In this document: positions 35,296 through 43,076 of the stretch, piece by piece | How the letters are laid out: each line of letters begins with the position of its first letter | How positions within the stretch are numbered: the stretch's first letter is position 1 | DNA from: Gammaproteobacteria bacterium BRH_c0 | GTDB taxonomy: Bacteria; Pseudomonadota; Gammaproteobacteria; Pseudomonadales; Porticoccaceae | Direction of reading: 5' to 3' | Assembly (NCBI GenBank): GCA_000961645.1 | Contig: LADM01000097.1 | Span: forward strand, 1 to 64,000 | DNA: 64,000 nt | The notes under the pieces: model-generated | The model's input: the letters and a program-made list of their open reading frames with translations, nothing else | What the model was told of the DNA's origin: nothing | Database searches by the model: none | Made by a program: the position numbers and the translations under genes

Positions 35296-37983
35296 ATGAG
35301 GGTTTTTATGGCCGGATTGTCTTTGTATAGGCACATCAAAGATATTGAGGGGTTACATAACGGCCTGAACTGTTCATATAAAAAGTCAAAGTCATTGCTC
35401 GCGCGAAAACTTATTTTTCGTTGGCTTTTTTTTGCCGTAATTCTATGGAATCCGGCAGGCTGGGCAGTTGAGCATGTAATCGAGTTTAGTATCCCGCCAT
35501 CCAATGCGGACGCAGCGCTGAATTTGCTGGCAAATCAGGCGGATGTGCAATTGATGTACCCATACAGCATTGCAAAAAATGTCAAGGTAAAAGGGTTGTC
35601 CGGCGCATATACGGCTAGAGAAGGTGTTGAGAAATTGTTGCGTGATACATGCCTCGGTATAGGTTTCCATGCTGATGGGACAATACAAAATAATGTGATA
35701 AAGGGAATAGCAATAATGAAATTAAGCGATTGTAAAAAAGTCGGCATATTAACTGCGCTATCAGCTGCTCTTGCGACCATGCTGACACCAAGTACGGTGT
35801 CAGCACAGGAAGATCAGTTGACTCGAAGTGGGATGCTTGAAGAAATCGTTGTGGTCGCTCGTCGCACAGAAGAGCGTCTTCAGGATGTACCAATCACTGT
35901 AACAGCAATATCTGGTGACTTGATCCGCAGGGCTTCAATAAGTAATGCAACGGATCTTATCAAAGTAGTTCCTACATTATCTGTAGCCCAAAGTTCACAA
36001 GGCCCAGGCCAGGGCTATGCGTTGCGTGGAGTCCGAAGTGGTGTTGTTACCTATTTCAATGAAGTGCCTACAGCAACTGTAGCTGTAGATGATCAGATAT
36101 GGGACTTGGATTCTGTGCAGGCGCTTTCTGGGCCGCAAGGAACATTGTTTGGTCGAAACAGTACTGGCGGCGCTGTCTTATTTATACCTCATAAACCGAT
36201 AGATGAGGTAGAAGGATTCATAGACGCAGAAGTAGGAAATTATAACCAGCGAAAGATTACAGCTGTTCTTAATACTCCAATCACAGATTCGTTAAGTGTT
36301 CGTGTCGGTGCACGAACCGTTCGCCGTGATGGAGTCGTAAAAAATTCTCTTGGTCCAGATTTACAGTCACAAGATCGAAATGCTTATAGAGCATCAGTAC
36401 TATTCGAGCCCAATGAAATAGTGACAAACTATTTAGTTCTTGATTATGCAGAGCGTGATGAAACACCTTTTGGGCTAGTCACATCAAATGTAACCCCTAA
36501 TGCAGGGTGTTTCCCGGGGTTGGGCTGTTTTTATGGAAGTGAACTTGCGGAACTTGGTGAGCTTCAAGATCGGCTTGGTCGTAGAAGAATTGCATCCCAA
36601 TATCCTGCGTCACAAGAAACCAGGCAGTGGGGAGTTTCAAATATTATCACATTGCAACCATCAGACCAGATTTCAATAAAGTACATTTTGGGTGTTAGAA
36701 ATGATGAGTTTGATCAGTTTAAGAGCCAAACATCTATTAACTTGCCTGCGCAGATTGGACTTAATTCACAGGAGGGAAAATCCAATACACATGAGCTCCA
36801 AGTTATAACAGATTTCTTTGATAATAAATTGAATTGGACAAATGGCTTTTTTTATAGCAAGGCAGATAGTGATGCAATAAGTTCGTACCTGTTATTCGGC
36901 ACTGTAGGGTTACCTTTCGACAATGATAGTAATGTCTTTACAAGCTCAAGCAATCAACGAAAATCAAGGGCAATTTATAGTCAGGCCACATATGCATTTA
37001 CGGAAAATGTGAATCTGACAGTTGGGCTTAGGTACACAGAGGAGGAGGCTAGTTTGGATCTCTCTTCAGTGGGTCCACAGTTTACATTTGTTGGCCCTCA
37101 AGTATGTCGATTGCCAAATGGTCCAGATGTCGATTCAATAAATTGCTTCCGCAGTCTTAGTGATAGATACAATGCAACCACATACAATTTATCAATAGAT
37201 TACCGTGTTAGTAGCGATTTTTTATTGTATGGAACAATGCGGCGTGGGTTTAATGCGGGAGGTTTCAATTCGTCAGCGCCCCGGGATGTGCAGCCTGGTT
37301 CTCCTAGACCGAGTTATGGTCCAGAGGAAATAAATGACTATGAGCTTGGATTCAAAGCAGACTGGTTCGTGGGTTCAATGTTAGTGCGAACCAATCTGGG
37401 TCTTTTTTATGCAAAATATCGTGATATCCAACGTGGAGCCGTTGGTATAAGTGATGAAGGAGTCCCCTTCCAAGGTGTTACAACTGGGCCTAAGGCTACG
37501 ATTTATGGTGGTCAGCTTGAGACGTTGATCAGACCAGTCGATAATTTTTTGCTTCAGTTAAATTACGGTTATCTTAATACTGGGTATGATGAGGCGATTG
37601 ATGGATTCTCAAAAGGTAATAACTTTTCGCAATCTCCTGAAAATACTGTAAACATTCTAGCTAACTATATTTATCCTGTATCTGTTGGTGGTGAATTCTC
37701 TGCAACAGCCTCTTATACCTATCAAAGCAGTATCTCATTCGCTGATGTCACAGAGAATAAGTCCTATGCATTTCAGGGAAGTTATGGTCTCGTAGACTTT
37801 AGGCTGGATTGGAATGATGTGGCAGGAAAGCGATTTGATATAGGTTTTTATGTAAAAAATGCAACTGACAAGGCGTATGCTCTGGAAAGAAACGACTTGA
37901 TATCTGCATTTGGATTTGTGAGTTCAGTTTATAATGATCCTAGAACCTATGGCATAAATTTTAGATTTCGTTTTGGTGATTAA
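35296..37983 (+). CDS. STN-domain TonB-dependent receptor with internal second signal peptide (cassette 2)
   Basis: 895 residues. A first signal segment (about 38-57, FRWLFFAVILWNPAGWA) is followed by an STN domain (about 63-122, SIPPSNADAALNLLANQADV). A second signal peptide starts at Met141 (KKVGILTALSAALATMLTPS, cleavage-like VSA-Q at 170/171). The TonB box is at about 182-187 (EEIVVV), the plug at about 195-310 (GPQGTLFGRNSTGGAVLF), and a barrel reaches FRFRFGD. The plug is of the IroN/FyuA-like 'ARRTEERLQDVPIT' type and differs from receptor 1, so the shared double-signal layout is not just recent duplication. Start could be ATG 35308. AT-rich. Confidence 0.88.
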   Translation: MRVFMAGLSLYRHIKDIEGLHNGLNCSYKKSKSLLARKLIFRWLFFAVILWNPAGWAVEHVIEFSIPPSNADAALNLLANQADVQLMYPYSIAKNVKVKGLSGAYTAREGVEKLLRDTCLGIGFHADGTIQNNVIKGIAIMKLSDCKKVGILTALSAALATMLTPSTVSAQEDQLTRSGMLEEIVVVARRTEERLQDVPITVTAISGDLIRRASISNATDLIKVVPTLSVAQSSQGPGQGYALRGVRSGVVTYFNEVPTATVAVDDQIWDLDSVQALSGPQGTLFGRNSTGGAVLFIPHKPIDEVEGFIDAEVGNYNQRKITAVLNTPITDSLSVRVGARTVRRDGVVKNSLGPDLQSQDRNAYRASVLFEPNEIVTNYLVLDYAERDETPFGLVTSNVTPNAGCFPGLGCFYGSELAELGELQDRLGRRRIASQYPASQETRQWGVSNIITLQPSDQISIKYILGVRNDEFDQFKSQTSINLPAQIGLNSQEGKSNTHELQVITDFFDNKLNWTNGFFYSKADSDAISSYLLFGTVGLPFDNDSNVFTSSSNQRKSRAIYSQATYAFTENVNLTVGLRYTEEEASLDLSSVGPQFTFVGPQVCRLPNGPDVDSINCFRSLSDRYNATTYNLSIDYRVSSDFLLYGTMRRGFNAGGFNSSAPRDVQPGSPRPSYGPEEINDYELGFKADWFVGSMLVRTNLGLFYAKYRDIQRGAVGISDEGVPFQGVTTGPKATIYGGQLETLIRPVDNFLLQLNYGYLNTGYDEAIDGFSKGNNFSQSPENTVNILANYIYPVSVGGEFSATASYTYQSSISFADVTENKSYAFQGSYGLVDFRLDWNDVAGKRFDIGFYVKNATDKAYALERNDLISAFGFVSSVYNDPRTYGINFRFRFGD
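35716..35805 (+). other. internal signal peptide and possible internal start in receptor 2
   Basis: Met141 has aaaggga 9-15 bases upstream and opens a second signal peptide, at almost the same place as Met142 of receptor 1. A protein started here would lack the STN domain. Confidence 0.6.
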
Positions 37984-37999
37984 ATAAAAGGAAAAAATA

Positions 38000-39595
38000 A
38001 TGAAAGCGAAAAAGTATAATCCCAGTCGTTTTGTTTTAATGTTAGTAATATTGCCTCTTACCTTTAATGGAATTTTGCAATCTATAGCCGAGCCAGCAGC
38101 AATAGTTTCTACGACTAGCGGTTTATTGAAAGGGCATTCATCAAAGGGAGTGATGTCTTTTTTGGGTATTCCCTATGGCGCTGACACAGGAGGTCAAAAT
38201 CGCTTTCTTCCACCAAAGCCACCAGAACCCTGGGAAAATGTCAGGAATGCTGAAAAATACGGCCCCCAGTGCTCACATCAAAAACCACCAATGTATGGTG
38301 ATATTACAAAAATTCTTATCTACTCCGATTTGCCGACCAGTGAAGACTGTCTTTCCCTTAATGTTTGGACTCCAGATGTGAATACTGAAGAAAAGCGTCC
38401 AGTTATGGTGTATTTGCATGGTGGCGGATTTTTTATGGGTAGCAGCTCTGATCGATACTATGAAGGTGGCAATCTGGCGCGGGAAAACGATATTGTGGTT
38501 GTAACCCTCAATCATCGACTTTCAGTGTTTGGTTACTTTTATCTAGGGCCTGATGCTGGCCCGGAGTATTCAAGCTCGGGCGCCGTAGGTATGTTGGATA
38601 TTGTTCAGGCTTTGACTTGGGTGAGAGACAATATTGCACAGTTTGGTGGTGACCCAGGGAATGTAACTATTTTCGGTCAGTCCGGGGGCGGTATGAAAGT
38701 TAGTACTGTGATGGCAATGCCGTCAGCTAATGGTTTATTCCATAAGGCTATCATCCAGAGTGGCCCGGGTAGATGGCTAAACACACCCAAAGAAGCGAGC
38801 AAACTAACAGCGGATATATTGAGAAAATTGAATCTGACAGCTGCTGACACAAAACAACTAGCAGCTATTCCAGCGGATAAACTATTGGATGCTGCTTCTG
38901 GCGGAATGCGACTTATACCTGTTATGGGAAACAACGCGATTCCCGTCCACCCCTTCGCAGATAGTGCTCCGGAGCAGTCGGCTAGAATCCCGCTCCTAAT
39001 TGGTGCAATGAAAGATGAAAGTACTAATTCACTTCTCTCGGATCCAGAGTGGCGAAGCATGGATGAAGGCACGTTGAAACAACGGGTTGCTGCTTTAGTG
39101 GGTAAGCAAGATGCTCAAAAAGTCATAGACATGTACCAGAGTTCAGCACCCAATGATCCTCCACAATTTATTTGGGCTAGTATTTTATCTGATTCTGGAT
39201 TTTTCAATGAAACCTACCCTCTTGCGGATTTGAAGTCAGAACAGCCTTCCAGTGTGTATATGTATCGAGTCGACTGGAGATCGCCTGTGCTTGGGGGAAT
39301 TATTCGAGCAGCGCATGCCGTGGATTTGCCTTTCGTTTGGGATAATGTTGATGTTTCTGAAGCTCTGGTTGGTAAAGGCCCCGATCAGGAAAGAATGGCG
39401 CAAATGATGAGTCGTTCCTTTGCTGAGTTTGCACGTAGCGGGGATCCGAATGTTCCAGGAGTTATACCAAAGTGGCCGGAGTACAACAAAATAGATCAAG
39501 CAACTCTTATTTTTGATAATCAGGTTCGAGTAGAAAATAACCCGGATCAGGAAAAGCGGGCATACTGGCAGGCATTTAAGGCTTCATCTGACTAG
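38000..39595 (+). CDS. secreted type-B carboxylesterase
   Basis: 531 residues with a signal peptide (LMLVILPLTFNGILQ, about 13-27). Carboxylesterase family (PF00135, alpha/beta hydrolase): FLGIPYG near 54-60, EDCLSLNVWTP at 115-125, oxyanion HGGG at 140-143, nucleophile Ser228 in GQSGGG, then the catalytic Glu in AMKDES and His in RAAHAVDLPFVW. It should hydrolyse carboxylic esters in the periplasm or outside the cell. It begins 16 bp after the receptor 2 stop, so it is in that operon, which suggests the receptor imports an esterified compound or its hydrolysis product. Low GC like the receptor. Confidence 0.9.
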   Translation: MKAKKYNPSRFVLMLVILPLTFNGILQSIAEPAAIVSTTSGLLKGHSSKGVMSFLGIPYGADTGGQNRFLPPKPPEPWENVRNAEKYGPQCSHQKPPMYGDITKILIYSDLPTSEDCLSLNVWTPDVNTEEKRPVMVYLHGGGFFMGSSSDRYYEGGNLARENDIVVVTLNHRLSVFGYFYLGPDAGPEYSSSGAVGMLDIVQALTWVRDNIAQFGGDPGNVTIFGQSGGGMKVSTVMAMPSANGLFHKAIIQSGPGRWLNTPKEASKLTADILRKLNLTAADTKQLAAIPADKLLDAASGGMRLIPVMGNNAIPVHPFADSAPEQSARIPLLIGAMKDESTNSLLSDPEWRSMDEGTLKQRVAALVGKQDAQKVIDMYQSSAPNDPPQFIWASILSDSGFFNETYPLADLKSEQPSSVYMYRVDWRSPVLGGIIRAAHAVDLPFVWDNVDVSEALVGKGPDQERMAQMMSRSFAEFARSGDPNVPGVIPKWPEYNKIDQATLIFDNQVRVENNPDQEKRAYWQAFKASSD

Positions 39596-39814
39596 GGTTT
39601 GGCGGAGAATATTATCAAGCTGTTGATAAATAAGGGAGAAATATAAAGCTGCAGGTTCCTACGCCAACAATAGTACGAGTTTGCACTGCACCGATTTACA
39701 TAACCAGATCAGATAAGTGAAAGTCACAGCCAGGACCCAAAGATAAAGTTGAGTAGCAAGTCATCGCCGCCACGTGTCTGGTTCCGATATCCCCTCTCAG
39801 TATAGACTTGCAGG

Positions 39815-39855
39815 GACAAGCTACTCGCGGCATATTGTGCAGCGAGTAGCTTGTC
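39815..39855 (+). terminator. strong terminator of the receptor 2-esterase operon
   Basis: GACAAGCTACTCGC pairs perfectly with GCGAGTAGCTTGTC across a 13-base loop, followed by ttt. The 14-bp stem is the clearest terminator in the window, about 220 bp after the esterase stop. Confidence 0.75.
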
Positions 39856-40023
39856 TTTGCGACGAGTACTGCTGATCATTCTTCCATAACCGAAACGATC
39901 GTATCTATATCTGGCAGGTGTCAGGCGGGCCTGTTGGAGGATATATGCTACGAAATCAAATAGTTAGAAGTTTTGTGCAGCTCTCAGAGTCTGGTTTTAA
40001 AGTGTTGATTTTTCACTTTGCAA

Positions 40024-40038
40024 ACCGTACAGTTCGGT
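40024..40038. promoter_or_regulatory. TetR-type operator, copy A
   Basis: ACCGTACAGTTCGGT is a 15-bp palindrome (7-base arms, W at the variable arm positions), identical to 49353-49367. It lies about 305 bp upstream of the receptor at 40343. Confidence 0.65.
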
Positions 40039-40342
40039 CAGTTTTGTGCAAACCACGCTCAGCTAAGTCGGGGCATGGGTGCTCAACGCTGTATGTCCTG
40101 CATCGATAGTGTCGGGTCGTAAACAGATCCTGGGTCAGTGCCACAACTAGATGGTCAGCAATGCAGGCAGGCTAAATAAATTGGATGTTCTGCGAAATGT
40201 TCAATGCAATAAGAATGGAGTGTTCAAAAACCAGGAGAGTTAACTAACTGTTGCTACTGCTGAAGCGAGCAAACATAAAGCATGCCTGTACAGGCAGCGG
40301 CTAATACTACAAAAGCGTTACAACAACAGAGGGATGATAATC

Positions 40343-42739
40343 ATGAAAGCACTCAGTTTTACCAGAAAGTCTCTATTTGTATCACTTACCACCGCCATCG
40401 TGGCCGCTGTGGTACCACTGCCGGGTATTGCCCAGGACAACGCCGGGCAACCACGGGCGCAAAAACTCGAAGAGATCGTTGTCACCGCCCGGCGCCGTGA
40501 GGAAAGCCTGCAGTCGGTGCCTATCACCATTGCCGCTTTTGATCAGCAGAGTCTCAAGGAAAAAGGCATCAACAGCACCCAGGATTTACAGTTTGCGATC
40601 CCTGGCGTGTTCTTGACCGGCTCCGGTTCACGTTCCAATACCCTGTATTCCATCCGCGGCCAGTCCAAGCCCTCTGTGGGCCAGGGCGCCCCCGGTGTGG
40701 TGACCTACTTTGCCGATGTGCCGCTGCCGGTGAATGCCAGCTCGGTACCCCAGTTTGATATCCAGTCGATTCAGGTACTGAAAGGCCCGCAGGGTACCTT
40801 GTTTGGCCGCAACACCACCGGCGGCGCGATTCTGACTTACCCCAACAAGCCCTCCTATGACTTTGGTGGGTATATTGAGGGCGGGGCTGGTGAATATGAC
40901 TACCGCTCCATGGAGGGCGCGGTCAATATCCCGTTGATTGATGACAAGCTGGCCATTCGCCTTGCCGCCCAGAAGCAGGATCGCGACGGTTACACCAAAA
41001 ACATCGGCCAGGGGGGCGATCTCGACGAACTGGGTTCCCAGAGCCTGCGCGCGTCGATCCTGTTTGAACCCACGGATCGCATCAGCAACCTGACCGTGAT
41101 TGATCACCACGAGAATGACGCGTCTACATCCGCTGCGGTGCTGGTGTTTGGTGTGCCATTCCCGGGGCAGGGTGGAACCTGGCTGCGTTTTGATCAGCTG
41201 GCGGCTGAGCAGAAGGCAAGGGGGCCGCGCAAGATCGACCTGAACCTGCCGGAAACCGGAGAGGAGTTTACCCAACAGGGTATTACCAACCGTACCGATA
41301 TCGATTTTGACCGCTTCCAGATCACCAATATCATCGGCTATCGCACCAATGACGTGTTTATCCGCTCGCAGATTGACGGCATGGGTGCTGTGCCCTTCGC
41401 CTTCTCTCCAACTGGTCCCATTGCATTTAACGTGCCTATCAATGTGCTGGAAGGTCACCAGCGCCAGGAGTTGAAGCAGTTTACCGAGGAGCTTCACCTC
41501 AAGGGTCAGGCATTGGAAGACAAGCTTGACTGGTTGCTGGGTGTGTTCTACCTGAACAGCGAGCCGGACGGGGTGATGGCCAGTGCCACCGGCTTTTTCA
41601 GCCCGACTACCCAGACTTATCAGTTCGTAGAAGACAAGAGCAAAGCGGTTTTTGCCAATATCACCTACGATCTGGGCACCTTTACCGAGGGCCTGAGCTT
41701 CAACCTGGGATTGCGCAAAACCTGGGATGAATCGAATGTCTGTGCCGGTACTGGCGAAGCGCCACTGCCAGGCGCCATCGGTCCCACCAAGGCCAGGATT
41801 ACCAACTGCAGCGCCGCCACCCTGGGCAACTTCAGCGATGTGAGCAGCAAATCCAGTGCCACCACCTGGACGGTGGGTCTCGACTGGCAGGTCAATGACG
41901 ATATGTTCGCCTATGTAACCTCGCGCAAGGGCTATCGTGCCGGCGGTCTCAATGCGCCCCAATTCTCTGGCGGCCTGATTCCTTACCAGGAGTTCGACCC
42001 TGAAGAAACCGTAGATGTCGAACTGGGCCTGCGCACCAACTGGATGGTCAGCGATATGGACGGTCGATTTAACGTGGCCCTGTTCCGCAGTGAGGCGTCG
42101 GATGTTCAGGTCAATGGGGCGGGATTAAATACCCAGCTTGCAGTGCCTGGCTGTAATCCTGTGGGTGGCCCGGTGTTTATTGATGGCGACTGCAACACGG
42201 CCAATGACCCGGCTCAGGGCTCCATCAATGTCAACGTCGGTGACACCCGAATCCAGGGTGTAGAGATGGAACTGGTCTTTATGCCCAGCGAAGACCTGAC
42301 CTTCAGTGCCACCGCCACCTATCAGGACACGGAAACCACGGATTATACCGTTCCGCCGGTGTTGAGCGGCTTCTTCCCTGCCAATGAAGTGCCGTTCTTC
42401 TACACCCCGCAGAAAACCGCCACTCTGGGTGCACGCTATCTGCTGCCCGTGGATGAGGCGCTGGGTGATATGGTGTTGAATGCCAATTACTACTTCTCTG
42501 ACAAGGTGGACATGATCCAGTACCAGGCCAAGTCCTACAAAATCACCAACCTGCGTGCTGACTGGCTCAGCATCATGGGTTCCAGTGTGGATGTGGGTCT
42601 GTTCGTCAACAATGTGTTTGACGAGGAGGCGGTGGTGGCGCCCGGTGTGCTGTCCTCAACAGCGCCCTTCGGCACGGCGATCTACAACCCGCCGCGCATG
42701 TGGGGTATGGAAGTGCAGTACCGCTTTGGTGTGAACTGA
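40343..42739 (+). CDS. TonB-dependent receptor (no STN domain)
   Basis: About 798 residues from the ATG at 40343 (agaggg upstream; ATG 40334 would add three residues). Signal peptide SLTTAIVAAVVPLPGIA, then a TonB box EEIVVTARRREESLQSVPIT and a plug with GPQGTLFGRNTTGGAI (about 150-165). The barrel ends in an aromatic strand WGMEVQYRFGVN. This is the 'ARRREESLQSVP' subgroup common in organisms that take up hydrophobic organics; not a siderophore receptor by any clear motif. An identical TetR-type palindrome lies upstream, so it probably answers to the TetR at 48610. The next gene starts 337 bp later. Confidence 0.88.
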   Translation: MKALSFTRKSLFVSLTTAIVAAVVPLPGIAQDNAGQPRAQKLEEIVVTARRREESLQSVPITIAAFDQQSLKEKGINSTQDLQFAIPGVFLTGSGSRSNTLYSIRGQSKPSVGQGAPGVVTYFADVPLPVNASSVPQFDIQSIQVLKGPQGTLFGRNTTGGAILTYPNKPSYDFGGYIEGGAGEYDYRSMEGAVNIPLIDDKLAIRLAAQKQDRDGYTKNIGQGGDLDELGSQSLRASILFEPTDRISNLTVIDHHENDASTSAAVLVFGVPFPGQGGTWLRFDQLAAEQKARGPRKIDLNLPETGEEFTQQGITNRTDIDFDRFQITNIIGYRTNDVFIRSQIDGMGAVPFAFSPTGPIAFNVPINVLEGHQRQELKQFTEELHLKGQALEDKLDWLLGVFYLNSEPDGVMASATGFFSPTTQTYQFVEDKSKAVFANITYDLGTFTEGLSFNLGLRKTWDESNVCAGTGEAPLPGAIGPTKARITNCSAATLGNFSDVSSKSSATTWTVGLDWQVNDDMFAYVTSRKGYRAGGLNAPQFSGGLIPYQEFDPEETVDVELGLRTNWMVSDMDGRFNVALFRSEASDVQVNGAGLNTQLAVPGCNPVGGPVFIDGDCNTANDPAQGSINVNVGDTRIQGVEMELVFMPSEDLTFSATATYQDTETTDYTVPPVLSGFFPANEVPFFYTPQKTATLGARYLLPVDEALGDMVLNANYYFSDKVDMIQYQAKSYKITNLRADWLSIMGSSVDVGLFVNNVFDEEAVVAPGVLSSTAPFGTAIYNPPRMWGMEVQYRFGVN

Positions 42740-43076
42740 TCTGGCGTGAGTCAAAATAGCCGGGAAAACTGCGGGTAGCCTTCACGGGTTGCTCGCGGTA
42801 TCCTGCAAAAAACCTCCTCTCAACGTCATTGCCTGAAAGGATCACAATCATAAATATCATGATGTTCAGACTCGCTCCACCATAAAACCGGTCATAACCG
42901 GGGTGGATTACTGGCAACTTCGTCCGTTCCGGGTGATTTGCTGACCTTCCTAATTCCCCAGCGGTCGCGTCTATCGACGAGTTATCGTCGAGATCTATTT
43001 CAGGCCCCATTTGCGATGACTCCATTTGGATCCAAAGGGGTTATAACAAAAAAATCAGGCAAAAAAGGCATTTCCG
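42740..43076 (+). other. 337-bp region upstream of the Liv operon
   Basis: No gene. It has a hairpin at 42877-42906 (CCACC ... CCGGT-CATA-ACCGG ... GGTGG), a TCGACG-N6-CGTCGA inverted repeat near 42979-42996 and a perfect 12-bp palindrome TTTGGATCCAAA at 43025-43036. Any of these could be terminator or operator sites. Confidence 0.5.

Larger units (their letters stand above)
39596..40342 (+). other. 747-bp intergenic region before the third receptor
   Basis: No supported gene; a 63-residue frame at 39918 contains the operator and looks like chance. It holds a strong terminator at 39815-39855 and the TetR-type operator at 40024-40038, so most of the space is the 5' region of the 40343 receptor. 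Confidence 0.6.

Noticed and set aside
39918-40109. 63-residue frame between the esterase and the third receptor
   Set aside because: It contains the TetR-type operator, has no Shine-Dalgarno sequence or recognisable motif, and lies in a regulatory region.
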